Assembly: GCF_003385515.1 (NCBI RefSeq)
Contig: NZ_QNVT01000007.1
Coordinates: forward strand, 143,832 to 207,831
Source: Chryseobacterium pennae
Lineage (GTDB): Bacteria; Bacteroidota; Bacteroidia; Flavobacteriales; Weeksellaceae
Length of the DNA stretch: 64,000 nucleotides
Reading direction: 5' to 3'
The notes under the pieces were generated by a model, which ran no database searches, was not told where the DNA came from, and worked only from the letters and a program-made list of their open reading frames with translations. Below are positions 8,304-16,796 of the stretch, piece by piece; position 1 is the first letter of the stretch, and the number at the start of each line of letters is the position of its first letter. The translations under genes and the position numbers were made by a program.

Positions 8304-11036
8304 TTATTTCTTGTTGAAATCCCCTGCAAAAACAGAAGTCAGTTTATCTTCACTGATATACTTTTTAAGGGCATCATTCACCTGTCCTACTTTTAAGCCA
8401 GAAACTTTTGCTTCCAGTGTATCATAATCCTCCAAAGGAATACCATACTGAAGCTGAGAGTTTACAAGCCCCATCAGGGTACTTTCATTTCCTAGGCTTG
8501 TTTTTCTTGAGGTCAGCCAGGAAGTTAGATTGGATTTAAATTCTTCCTCGGTAAATCCTTCTTTCACAGCTTTATTCACTTCTTCTTTTAATGCCGAATT
8601 CACAGCATCTTTTTTCGTTGGATTAAAGAATGCATACCAACCCCATGAGGCAACGGCATTATCTGCCGGAACATTCATATACGAACCTGCTCCATAGCTG
8701 ATTCCTTCTTTTTCACGAAGTCTCATAGGAATTCTCGCGGTCATAAAACCTCCGCTTCCCAATATTTCGTTCGCTATAAGAAGTGCCGGATAATCAGAGC
8801 TTTTTCTATCCATAGAAAAGCTGATTTTTCCAACTGCAGCGCCGTTTTCTTTATCCGGAGTCAAATAGATCTTATCTTCTTTTTTAGTGGCAAAAAGTTC
8901 AGGCTTAATTTGTTCGTAATTCGATTTTGAGTTCCATTTCCCAAAGGCACCTTCCATTAATGAAGAGGCTGTCTTGGAATCCAGGTCTCCGATCATGGTT
9001 CCTACCCCATTATTACTTCCTATAATTTTACTATAAAAGTCTACAAGCTCCTGTCTTTTAATGGTTTTATTAGCTTCAATCTGCTCTTTGAAAGATGGAG
9101 TATAGAAGATGCTTTCTTTAGGATAGTTTTCCGTAATTTTTCCAATCTCAGTAAATGCCAATGCCTGCGGATCATTTAAAGAGCCTTCAAGGGAAGTATT
9201 ATATTCATTGACTGTTTTTACCAATTCTGCTTCAGGGAAGTTAGACTCTGTAAGGATTTCTTTCATCAGATCCATTACTTTTGGCAAATGCTCTTTGTAT
9301 GTGCTTACATTGGCAGATAATGTTTGTCCTCTGAATGAGAAACTGATGGAAGATTTCCACTGATCCAGCATATCCTGAATCTGTTCTTTTGTATGAGTCT
9401 TAGTTCCTGTTTTCATCACCTGAGCCATTAAAGCTCCAATCTGAGCTTTTCCGCTTAAGTCTTTAGCATTACCTACAGGAAAACGGAAACTTCCCAATAC
9501 TTTTCCGCCTTTGATTTCTTTTCTGATCACCCCATACTTCATCCCGTTGCTTAGTTTGCCTTCAGACAGATTAGCTTTTAGGTTTTTAATACTTGCTTCA
9601 AAAGGAGCCACTTCTTTTTCAAGAGCTTTTCCTTTATAATTATTTGTTAAAGTAGCAATCTGATTGTCAGAATATTCAATATTCTTAACTCTTACCTCAT
9701 CTTTAGAAGGCACAAATATCCCTACCGTTCTGTTATTCGTTTTAAAATATTTATCGGAAACTCTCTGAACATCAGCCAAGGTCAGTTTTTCGATATTATC
9801 ACGATATAACATTCCTAATTTATAATTTCCAGCTCCTACAATTTCTGTCAGCTCAATAGCAAAATTAATCGTATTGTTTTTTGTATTCTCAATTTGCTTT
9901 AAAATCTTAGCTTTGGCTCTTGCAACATCCTGTTCTGTGTACTTAATGCCTGAAACTTTATCCAGTTCTGTTCTGAATTCACTTTCTACAGCTTTTACAT
10001 CCTTATCTGCAGGCACTTCCAGACCAAAGTACATAAATGCCGCATCTCTTACTGTTGGCTGGTATGAATAGACAGAAGCTGCTTTATGAGAATCAATCAT
10101 AGCTTTATATAAATAGCCTGAAGGATCTGCCGTTAAAATTTCTGATAAAGCATCCAAAGCCGCATAGTCTTTATCCGCATAAGGTGCTGTGTGATACAAT
10201 GCTCCTACAATTTTGCTGTCTCCTGAACGTTTCAGCTCTACAAAGCGTTCTCCGTCCTGCGCAGGTTCAACGGTATAGGTCTGGTCTAAAACTCTTGAAG
10301 GTTTGGGAATAACAGAGAAATATTGAGAAATATAGTTTAAAGCCTGTTTTTCATCAAATTTACCTGCTACAACAAGGGTTGCATTATCCGGCTGATAATG
10401 TTTCTCATAGAATTTTCTAAGTGTTGCAGCTTTTACCCTTTCAATATCTTCTTTACTTCCGATGGTGCTGTTTCCGTAATTATGCCATAAATAGGCTGTG
10501 GATACAATACGTTCCATTAAAACGGATCCTGGATTATTTTCACCGATCTCAAACTCGTTTCTCACTACAGAAAACTCTTTATCCAGGTCAGATTGAAGAA
10601 TCGTAGCATTGATCATCCTGTCGGCTTCCATTTCTAAGGCCCATTTCAGGTTTTCATCACTTGAAGGAAAGATTTCGTAATAATTTGTTCTGTCATACCA
10701 GGTTGTTCCATTGGCATCTCCTCCTTTATCTGACAATTGTTTTTTAATATCACCTAATTTTTTAGTGCTTTTAAACAACATATGCTCCAGTAAATGTGCC
10801 ATTCCTTTTTCTCCATAGCCTTCATGTTTGGATCCTACATTATAAATGATATTCACCACCATATTACTTTGGGAAGGATCCGGAATCAAAAGGACTTTCA
10901 TCCCGTTATTCAGAGTATATTCTTTTACTCCTTCTGTGTTACTTACAAATTTTGGAGTGTCCGCTTTCTGTGAAAATAAGGGTGTGGCAATTCCCGTAAA
11001 AAACAGGACAGCTGTCCCAACCAATAGATTTTTCAT
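8304..11036 (-). CDS. Exported M16 family zinc peptidase, two-domain
   Basis: Pitrilysin/insulinase-type metallopeptidase, probably periplasmic. A signal peptide covers about residues 1-22. The first half has the inverted zinc motif H81-x2-E84-H85, and a distal glutamate in the EADRM segment about 75 residues later. The second half (about 490-910) repeats the M16 fold without a zinc motif, as is usual for the inactive C-terminal domain. Its glycine-rich and RxxxxxY-like segments (RLREKEGISYGAGSY) help bind substrate. The 910-residue length is normal for bacterial two-domain M16 proteins. It is a single gene with a -7 element upstream and a shared terminator. Confidence 0.9.
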   Translation of the reverse strand: MKNLLVGTAVLFFTGIATPLFSQKADTPKFVSNTEGVKEYTLNNGMKVLLIPDPSQSNMVVNIIYNVGSKHEGYGEKGMAHLLEHMLFKSTKKLGDIKKQLSDKGGDANGTTWYDRTNYYEIFPSSDENLKWALEMEADRMINATILQSDLDKEFSVVRNEFEIGENNPGSVLMERIVSTAYLWHNYGNSTIGSKEDIERVKAATLRKFYEKHYQPDNATLVVAGKFDEKQALNYISQYFSVIPKPSRVLDQTYTVEPAQDGERFVELKRSGDSKIVGALYHTAPYADKDYAALDALSEILTADPSGYLYKAMIDSHKAASVYSYQPTVRDAAFMYFGLEVPADKDVKAVESEFRTELDKVSGIKYTEQDVARAKAKILKQIENTKNNTINFAIELTEIVGAGNYKLGMLYRDNIEKLTLADVQRVSDKYFKTNNRTVGIFVPSKDEVRVKNIEYSDNQIATLTNNYKGKALEKEVAPFEASIKNLKANLSEGKLSNGMKYGVIRKEIKGGKVLGSFRFPVGNAKDLSGKAQIGALMAQVMKTGTKTHTKEQIQDMLDQWKSSISFSFRGQTLSANVSTYKEHLPKVMDLMKEILTESNFPEAELVKTVNEYNTSLEGSLNDPQALAFTEIGKITENYPKESIFYTPSFKEQIEANKTIKRQELVDFYSKIIGSNNGVGTMIGDLDSKTASSLMEGAFGKWNSKSNYEQIKPELFATKKEDKIYLTPDKENGAAVGKISFSMDRKSSDYPALLIANEILGSGGFMTARIPMRLREKEGISYGAGSYMNVPADNAVASWGWYAFFNPTKKDAVNSALKEEVNKAVKEGFTEEEFKSNLTSWLTSRKTSLGNESTLMGLVNSQLQYGIPLEDYDTLEAKVSGLKVGQVNDALKKYISEDKLTSVFAGDFNKK

Positions 11037-11074
11037 GTGTTTTATTTTTAAATCTGTTTAATTTAGAAAGTTTT

Positions 11075-11082
11075 CAAATGTA
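11075..11082 (-). promoter_or_regulatory. -7 promoter element of the M16 peptidase gene
   Basis: TACATTTG on the minus strand matches TAnnTTTG, 38 bases before the start codon. No convincing -33 element was found. Confidence 0.45.
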
Positions 11083-11163
11083 TTATAATAATTAGACAGT
11101 ATAAATCACCCAAATGTTACAAATTTTGTCATAAAATTGCAGGATTAATAAACGTGTTCATCC

Positions 11164-11874
11164 ATGAAGCCTAAAGCCTTATTCAACTGGAGCAGCGGAA
11201 AAGATTCTGCATTGGCTCTTTATAAAATATTACAGGAAGATCAGTATGAGATTGCAACTCTTTTAACCAGTATCAATAAAGAGTTTCAAAGAATTTCCAT
11301 GCACGGTGTACATGTTAATCTTTTGGAACAGCAAACTTCTCTTCTTGGTATTCCTCTTATTAAGATGGAACTTCCCAAAGAACCATCTATGGAAGAATAT
11401 CAGAAGATCATGAATAAAACAATGGCTGAAATACAGGCTCAGGGAATTACTCATTCTATTTTCGGGGATATTTTCCTGGAAGATCTTCGTCAATACAGGG
11501 AGAAGCAATTAAACACCATCGGGATGCAGGCGGTATTTCCTCTCTGGAAACAAAATACTTCAGACCTGATTCAGGAGTTTTTAAAATCAGGATTCAAAAC
11601 GATTGTAACCTGTGTAAACGGAACTTACCTGGATAAAAGTTTTGCAGGAAGAATTATTGACCAGCAGTTTCTTGATGATCTTCCTGAAAATGTAGATCCG
11701 TGTGGAGAAAATGGGGAATTTCATACATTTACTTTTGATGGACCCGTTTTTAAAAGTCCTGTTCAGTTTGAAACCGGAGAAACAGTAAAAAAGACTTATC
11801 CCAAACCGAAATCTAATCCGGAAGATGAGGATGAAGAATATATTTTCTGGTTCTGTGATCTGATTGCAAAATAA
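11164..11874 (+). CDS. Dph6-related PP-loop ATP pyrophosphatase
   Basis: ATP-dependent ligase of the diphthine-ammonia ligase (Dph6) superfamily. The 236-residue protein starts with the PP-loop WSSGKDSALAL, residues 9-19, which binds ATP for substrate adenylation. It also contains the family segments GDIFLEDLR and DPCGENGEFHTF. Bacteria lack diphthamide, so the true substrate is unknown; in bacteria these proteins act in other amide-forming or unknown reactions. It is preceded by the divergent M16 gene and followed by a palindromic noncoding element. The start at 11164 places the PP-loop close to the N terminus, as expected. Confidence 0.85.
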   Translation: MKPKALFNWSSGKDSALALYKILQEDQYEIATLLTSINKEFQRISMHGVHVNLLEQQTSLLGIPLIKMELPKEPSMEEYQKIMNKTMAEIQAQGITHSIFGDIFLEDLRQYREKQLNTIGMQAVFPLWKQNTSDLIQEFLKSGFKTIVTCVNGTYLDKSFAGRIIDQQFLDDLPENVDPCGENGEFHTFTFDGPVFKSPVQFETGETVKKTYPKPKSNPEDEDEEYIFWFCDLIAK

Positions 11875-11890
11875 AACAGCAATATTTTTT

Positions 11891-12016
11891 GCCACGGATA
11901 CACGGATAAATAGGCTTAGAATATTTTGATTATTATTAATGGAGAATAATAATTAAATTACTCAGAAGGGTGGCTTAGTGATGAAAGCACAATTAAAATA
12001 TTCGTGTATTCGTGGC
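11891..12016. repeat. Palindromic MITE-like noncoding element
   Basis: GCCACGGATACACGGA at the left and TTCGTGTATTCGTGGC at the right are inverted copies with two mismatches. They enclose about 94 bases, in which an inner ATTATTATTAAT / ATAATAATTAAAT palindrome lies near the middle. The element fills the gap between two convergent genes. Words like GCCACGAATACACGAAT are common at the ends of small dispersed repeats in Flavobacteriia genomes (from general knowledge). It could also act as a terminator by folding. Confidence 0.5.
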
Positions 12017-12025
12017 ATTAAAACT

Positions 12026-13435
12026 TTACTTTAATTTTGTAATAATGTCATTCATTGTATCAAATATCAGCTGTACGTCTGTTTCTGTAGTTTTCCAATT
12101 TACAAAAGCTGCTCTGATTCCTTTTTGCTGATTATAAACAGTAGGAGTCATAAAGACTTTTCCTGTAGCATTAAGCATTTCAAGGAATTTCCCTACTATA
12201 TCCTGTTTTTCATCATCCCTTAAAGTGAAACAGACTGTATTAAGACGTACTGGCGCCAAGAGTTTAAAATCATCACTGTTTTCAATAAGTTTTCCGAAGT
12301 TTCTTGCCAGCGCAACATTATTTTCTACAATATACTGATACCCTTTCTTACCATAAGCCATTATAGAAAACCAGGCAGGAAGTGCTTTTAAACGTCTTGA
12401 ATTCTCAGGAAGAAAATTTAAATAGCCAAAATTTTCCAAAGGATCACCTAAATAAGGAGCATTTGAGTTCTGGAAGGTTTCTACCTGTAAAACTTTGTAT
12501 TCTTCTTTTACCAGGAATACAGCACTTTCATACGGTACATTCAACCATTTATGACAGTCTACGGTAATACTGTCTGCATATTCCCAGTCTTTGACAAGAT
12601 GTTTATAATGATCTGAACAAGCAGCAAAGCCTCCGAATGCAGCATCAATATGCCACCAGAAATTATATTTTCCCTTCAGTTTTCTGATCTCTGTAAAATC
12701 ATCAAAGTCAACGGTATTTACTGTTCCACCACTGGAAATCAAGATGAACGGCTCATTATTCAGATGTATAATCTGCTCTTCCAGATCCTTAATGCAGATA
12801 GATTCACGATCACTCCCTTCAGTTTTAATCCTGATGATACTATTACTTCCGATTCCCAAAAGAGATAATGACTTAATAGATGATGAATGCGGAGTTGCAG
12901 TCAGAATTTTGATGGGTTCAGAAATTCCTTCTTTGGCAATATCTCTGCCTTTTGCTTTTCCCAGCCATTGACGGGCTACTGCAAGACAGGTAAAATTAGA
13001 AATGGTAGCTCCGGTTACAAAACCACCCAGAAAACTGTCCGGGAGTTCCAGAAGTTCCAGCATAAATCTAATAGTCTCAATTTCTACATTCGCTGAAATA
13101 TCTCCCTGTCCTTTTGTTGATTGGGGATTCTGGTCATAAATGGTAGAAAGCCAGTCTCCTGCCATAGAAGCTGGAGTAGCACCACCGGTAACAAATCCCA
13201 GATACCTTGGACCTGCTGATCCCACCATAATAGGTTCAAATCTTTTATTGAATATCTTTAAGACTTCTTCCGTTCCATAGCCATATTCCGGAAGATCTAC
13301 CGACTCTGGTATAAGGGCATTATTTATTGATGTAGGTCTGTCTGCAAGGGTATTCAGGTATTCGGTGCCTTGCTTTTTTATAATATCCAATAGATGGCTT
13401 ATGTTTACTGAATCATTTTTCAAATGTTCTTCCAT
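12026..13435 (-). CDS. PLP-dependent group II amino-acid decarboxylase family protein
   Basis: Cytosolic pyridoxal phosphate enzyme of the glutamate/aromatic-L-amino-acid decarboxylase family. The 469-residue length is typical. The cofactor lysine is K296 in the DCHKWLNVP motif. H262 and D264 in WHIDAAFGG stack on and bind the PLP ring. The glycine and serine residues of TGATISNFTCLAVARQ (141-156) form the phosphate-binding region. Substrate cannot be assigned: tyrosine, aspartate, diaminobutyrate and other acids are all handled by close relatives. It is transcribed alone with a -7 element 26 bases upstream. Confidence 0.88.
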   Translation of the reverse strand: MEEHLKNDSVNISHLLDIIKKQGTEYLNTLADRPTSINNALIPESVDLPEYGYGTEEVLKIFNKRFEPIMVGSAGPRYLGFVTGGATPASMAGDWLSTIYDQNPQSTKGQGDISANVEIETIRFMLELLELPDSFLGGFVTGATISNFTCLAVARQWLGKAKGRDIAKEGISEPIKILTATPHSSSIKSLSLLGIGSNSIIRIKTEGSDRESICIKDLEEQIIHLNNEPFILISSGGTVNTVDFDDFTEIRKLKGKYNFWWHIDAAFGGFAACSDHYKHLVKDWEYADSITVDCHKWLNVPYESAVFLVKEEYKVLQVETFQNSNAPYLGDPLENFGYLNFLPENSRRLKALPAWFSIMAYGKKGYQYIVENNVALARNFGKLIENSDDFKLLAPVRLNTVCFTLRDDEKQDIVGKFLEMLNATGKVFMTPTVYNQQKGIRAAFVNWKTTETDVQLIFDTMNDIITKLK

Positions 13436-13461
13436 GATGTTGGGGTTAGAGATATTCTATT

Positions 13462-13469
13462 CAAATGTA
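13462..13469 (-). promoter_or_regulatory. -7 promoter element of the decarboxylase gene
   Basis: TACATTTG on the minus strand matches TAnnTTTG and sits 26 bases before the start codon. No clear -33 element. Confidence 0.45.
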
Positions 13470-13611
13470 TTGAATACCAGACAAAGAATCATTAAATACG
13501 CATTAAATCCCTCAAAATTCCCTTCTTAGCACGCATTTTGCATCCTACACTGCTCTTAAAAATTTCAGTATCTTTAAGAATATCAATGTTAATCTAAAAA
13601 AATAAACACCC

Positions 13612-14718
13612 GTGATCAAAAATTTAATGTTCCTTCTGCCTCTGTGTTTTTTATTTTCATGTAAAACAGAACCCTCGGCTCCTTCTGTTGATAAAAATGC
13701 CATTGTTGATTCTACCATCACCGCTTTTCAGAAAACACTCTTGAAACAGCAGGTTGATTCTGTATTCAAAAAATATCATTTCAATGGAAGTATTGCAGTT
13801 TTCAAGGATTCCCTTCCTCTTTACAGAAAAGAAAACGGATATTCAGATTTTAAGAGAAAAATTAAAATCGACAGCGCAACCATTTTTGCGATTGGATCCA
13901 TAAGTAAGCAGTTCACGGCAGCTATGGTTTTGCTTCAGATGGAGCAGGGAAAATTAAATATGACGGATAAAGTTTCCAAATACTTAAAGGAATTCCAGAT
14001 TAAGGAATACGAAAATATTACCATTCATCAACTGCTGAATCATACTTCAGGACTGAATATGATGGGAAGTAAGCTAATGTTTAAAAGCGGAACAGATTTC
14101 AACTACTCCAACGATGGGTTTAATGCACTGGGAAAAATCGTAGAAACAGTCTCGGGAAAATCATATAATGACAATGCGCTGGAACTGTTTAAAAAGGCAG
14201 GTATGGCTCATTCCTCAACCGGCGATATTTTTAAAGGAACCCATTTTGCATCCGCTTACCTTGGAAATGCAAATAAATCTGAAGAAGTTCCGAATATGCC
14301 CAAAAGATTGGGGGGAAAAGAAATAGGAACTCCTGCAGGGGGAATCCTTTCTACCATTGATGATCTTCACACCTGGAACAGTGCTCTTTATGGCGGAAAA
14401 ATCCTGAAACCGGAAACCCTCAAGCTCTTTATGGCAAAAAGCTCAGAAAGACGACATGCTATCTTTGGAAAAATGGGCTATGCCTATGGAATCATGCTGA
14501 ATATCGGCAAGCCCAATTCGTATTTTCACAGTGGGTATGTAAAAGGTTCTCCTTCCCTGAACATCTATTATCCTGAAACGAAAACTTCTGTTATTATCCT
14601 TTCTAATATTGCAGATGAAGAAAAAGGAAAAGGCTTAGTATTCAAACCGCATATTGAAGTAAAAAAGATTACCGATCATCTTGAAAACACCCTTAATCAG
14701 CTTAGATCAGGAAATTAG
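13612..14718 (+). CDS. Serine beta-lactamase-like hydrolase, lipoprotein
   Basis: Exported serine hydrolase of the class C beta-lactamase/D-alanyl-D-alanine-peptidase superfamily (PF00144). Counting from the GTG at 13612, the nucleophile motif is S96-I-S-K99, the second motif is Y165-S-N167, and an HSGYVKG segment near 305 replaces the KTG box. A signal peptide ends at Cys17 in the sequence FLFSC, so the protein is probably a lipoprotein. ATG at 13627 is an equally good start five codons later. The family includes esterases and peptidoglycan hydrolases as well as lactamases, so the substrate is open. A good terminator follows. Confidence 0.85.
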   Translation: MIKNLMFLLPLCFLFSCKTEPSAPSVDKNAIVDSTITAFQKTLLKQQVDSVFKKYHFNGSIAVFKDSLPLYRKENGYSDFKRKIKIDSATIFAIGSISKQFTAAMVLLQMEQGKLNMTDKVSKYLKEFQIKEYENITIHQLLNHTSGLNMMGSKLMFKSGTDFNYSNDGFNALGKIVETVSGKSYNDNALELFKKAGMAHSSTGDIFKGTHFASAYLGNANKSEEVPNMPKRLGGKEIGTPAGGILSTIDDLHTWNSALYGGKILKPETLKLFMAKSSERRHAIFGKMGYAYGIMLNIGKPNSYFHSGYVKGSPSLNIYYPETKTSVIILSNIADEEKGKGLVFKPHIEVKKITDHLENTLNQLRSGN

Positions 14719-14754
14719 TCTTTCTATTCCTTTCCGAAGATCAATCGCAAATAT

Positions 14755-14787
14755 AAAGAGTCTGCATTTTGGGCAGGCTTTTTTTAT
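14755..14787 (+). terminator. Terminator of the serine hydrolase gene
   Basis: AAAGAGTCTGC (14755-14765) pairs along 11 positions, two of them G-T, with GCAGGCTTTTT (14773-14783). It is followed by more T. Confidence 0.75.
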
Positions 14788-14816
14788 GCATTCAAGTTTA
14801 TTTATTAATTTGCCTT

Positions 14817-15347
14817 ATGAAAAAAATGTACTTCATTGCCATTTACCCATCAGAAGAAATCATCAAAGAGATAGGAGCTTTTAAAAAAGACCTTGCTGTT
14901 TCTTATGGAAACTCTAAGGCATTAAAAAATGAAGCACATATCACTCTTTTTCCACCTTTCTCCAGGGAACTGGAATTGGAAGAAGATATTCACATTGCTT
15001 TTCAAAAGATTAATACTACCCTTTCTCCATTTGAAATTGAACTGAACGGTTTCGGAAGTTTTGCCAATCCCAAAAATCCGGTGATCTTTGTACATCCTGA
15101 AGACAATGTTCATTTAACAGATCTTCACAACAGAGTAAAACAGCAGTTTAACTTTGCTAAATATTCCTTTACCCCTCATATGACGGTAGGATACAGAGAT
15201 CTGACCTGGGAAAATTATCTTAAAGCCTGGGAAAAATATGAGCACAAAGAATACAAAACGAAATTTTTAGTTGACAAAATTCTATTGTTGCGCCATGACG
15301 GAAAATGGGTTTCTATTGCCGAGAAACTCTTTACAGAAACAATGTAA
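14817..15347 (+). CDS. 2'-5' RNA ligase/cyclic phosphodiesterase family protein
   Basis: Member of the 2H phosphoesterase superfamily. From ATG 14817 the 176-residue product has both signature motifs, H41-I-T43 and H121-M-T123. These supply the two catalytic histidines of the symmetric active site that hydrolyses 2',3'-cyclic RNA ends or related cyclic phosphates. The frame is open upstream, but that part overlaps the terminator of the preceding gene, and MKKMYFIAIYP is a typical N terminus. ThpR (LigT) is the best-known relative; the physiological substrate is unknown. Confidence 0.82.
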   Translation: MKKMYFIAIYPSEEIIKEIGAFKKDLAVSYGNSKALKNEAHITLFPPFSRELELEEDIHIAFQKINTTLSPFEIELNGFGSFANPKNPVIFVHPEDNVHLTDLHNRVKQQFNFAKYSFTPHMTVGYRDLTWENYLKAWEKYEHKEYKTKFLVDKILLLRHDGKWVSIAEKLFTETM

Positions 15348-15358
15348 ACCCCACCTGT

Positions 15359-15426
15359 TTTTTCCTTAGCTTTTATTTTTCTATTATCTATCATCTATTA
15401 GCCTCTTATCTTTTCGTCTTATCTCA
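15359..15426. repeat. Pyrimidine-rich degenerate short repeat
   Basis: The plus strand is almost all T, C and A, made of loose repeats of CTATTATCTATC and CTCTTATCTTTTCGTCTTATC. The complement closely resembles the purine-rich stretch at 29651-29730. It is noncoding and lies just upstream of ruvC. Confidence 0.35.
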
Positions 15427-15445
15427 ATATTATTTTATAAAGTCC

Positions 15446-15453
15446 TATCTTTG
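15446..15453 (+). promoter_or_regulatory. -7 promoter element of ruvC, very close to the start codon
   Basis: TATCTTTG matches TAnnTTTG. It ends five bases before the ATG at 15459, so transcription from here would begin at or within a few bases of the start codon. Confidence 0.5.
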
Positions 15454-15458
15454 ACCCA

Positions 15459-16013
15459 ATGATTGCAGAGAAGATAATTTTAGGTATTGATCCCGGAACA
15501 GCCGTTATGGGCTTTGGTCTTATTTCCGTTAAAAAAGGTAAAATGGAGATGGTTGCCGTTCATGAACTGATTCTAAAAAAATATCCCAACCATGAGACCA
15601 AACTAAAATATATTTTCGAAAAGACATTAGCTTTAATTGACGAGTATCATCCGGACGAAGTCGCTCTTGAAGCTCCCTTCTTTGGAAAAAATGTACAAAG
15701 TATGCTGAAATTGGGACGTGCACAGGGTGTAGCCATGGCTGCGAGCTTATACAGAAATGTTCCCATCACAGAGTATTCTCCTAAAAAGATCAAAATGGCC
15801 ATCACCGGAAATGGAAATGCCAGCAAAGAACAGGTAGCAGGAATGCTTCAGAATCTTTTTAAGCTAAAGGAATTTCCTACCAAATATTTAGATGCTTCTG
15901 ATGGTCTTGCTGTTGCAGTGTGTCATCACTTTAACTCTGGAACGATTACAGATACAAAGTCGTATTCTGGGTGGGATAGTTTTTTGAAGCAGAATCCGGA
16001 CCGGTTGAAGTAA
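15459..16013 (+). CDS. ruvC: Crossover junction endodeoxyribonuclease RuvC
   Basis: Holliday-junction resolvase that cuts four-way DNA junctions made during recombination, working with RuvA and RuvB. The 184-residue chain has the RNase H-like fold with its four acidic catalytic residues: D11 in GIDPGTAVMGFG, E71 in ALEAPFFGKN, and D145 and D148 in LDASDGLAVAVCH. The N terminus is normal for the family, so the ATG at 15459 is favoured even though the -7 promoter element nearly touches it. A hairpin just after the stop codon may end transcription. Confidence 0.95.
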   Translation: MIAEKIILGIDPGTAVMGFGLISVKKGKMEMVAVHELILKKYPNHETKLKYIFEKTLALIDEYHPDEVALEAPFFGKNVQSMLKLGRAQGVAMAASLYRNVPITEYSPKKIKMAITGNGNASKEQVAGMLQNLFKLKEFPTKYLDASDGLAVAVCHHFNSGTITDTKSYSGWDSFLKQNPDRLK

Positions 16014-16056
16014 AGTATTTTCCTTATCCGTTACAGATGGAAATACTTATTCTTTC
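16013..16056 (+). terminator. Probable terminator of ruvC
   Basis: AAGTATTTTCC (16013-16023) pairs with GGAAATACTT (16039-16048) with one bulged base, followed by T-rich sequence. Confidence 0.5.
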
Positions 16057-16076
16057 TTGCTTAGCATTCAATTGAA

Positions 16077-16532
16077 TTATTTCTTAAAGTAAATCCAGTT
16101 GCTGCTTATATAATTACAGTTTTTACAGATCTTTGTTTCCAAGGAAGCTTTAAAGCGATACCATTTATTTTTTTCTAAGGAAGAGCTACCGGATATATTG
16201 AACTTATATTGTTTTTCCATATTCTTTTCGAGTAAAAATCTATAGGGAAAACATGGCTCTATAAAGCAGTCAAAATGTTTCTTTGGAAAATCTATATCTT
16301 CATATACTCCTGCTTCAGTATCACTTTTCTGAAATGCTGTTATCACCAATCCATTGTTATCAATACCATCAGGAATCTTAAATGATTCTTTATCAGCATT
16401 TCTGATTTCAAGAATTACCTCTCCTTTATTCATATTATCAAGATGAAATTTATAGGTATATTCAGTTTGCTTTTCCTGGCCTCGGCAAGTAATGGACAAC
16501 AAAATAAAAAAAGAAAGTATAGTTAGTTTCAT
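16077..16532 (-). CDS. Small secreted protein, unknown function
   Basis: The 151-residue protein has a short signal peptide (MKLTILSFFILLSITCRGQ). Cys16 might be a lipidation site, but the preceding LSIT is a poor lipobox. The rest contains three more cysteines near the C terminus (two in a CKNC pair) and one FIEPCFPY segment, and no recognised domain. It is probably a periplasmic or outer-membrane-associated beta-rich protein. It sits alone between ruvC and the M43 protease gene. Confidence 0.5.
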   Translation of the reverse strand: MKLTILSFFILLSITCRGQEKQTEYTYKFHLDNMNKGEVILEIRNADKESFKIPDGIDNNGLVITAFQKSDTEAGVYEDIDFPKKHFDCFIEPCFPYRFLLEKNMEKQYKFNISGSSSLEKNKWYRFKASLETKICKNCNYISSNWIYFKK

Positions 16533-16757
16533 AGTATAACAATTTAGAAAGAGGTTATTTTCTTTCCCTCTTTTAATTAAATTTTCACTTGAGTTACTCT
16601 TTCATATTATTATTTAATTATACTTAATCTTTACCAAAGAGAATATCTACCAAAAATACATTTTCAAATAAAATTAGAATAATATGAGCGCTCATTTCAC
16701 ATATATTCGATGATCTATCAGGATTTTTAACATCTTAATTAAAAACCTGGTATAGAA

Positions 16758-16796
16758 TTAAAATTTAAAAGCCCTCTTACAAGGGCTTTTAAATTT
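16758..16796 (-). terminator. Terminator of the M43 protease gene
   Basis: A long stem with AAAAGCCCT and AGGGCTTTT at its core and AATTT/AAATT flanks ends directly at the protease stop codon. The AT-rich flanks supply the T run on the minus strand. Confidence 0.75.

Noticed and set aside
12382..13096. Several plus-strand open frames inside the decarboxylase gene
   Set aside because: They are antisense shadows of a well-supported gene with no motifs of their own.
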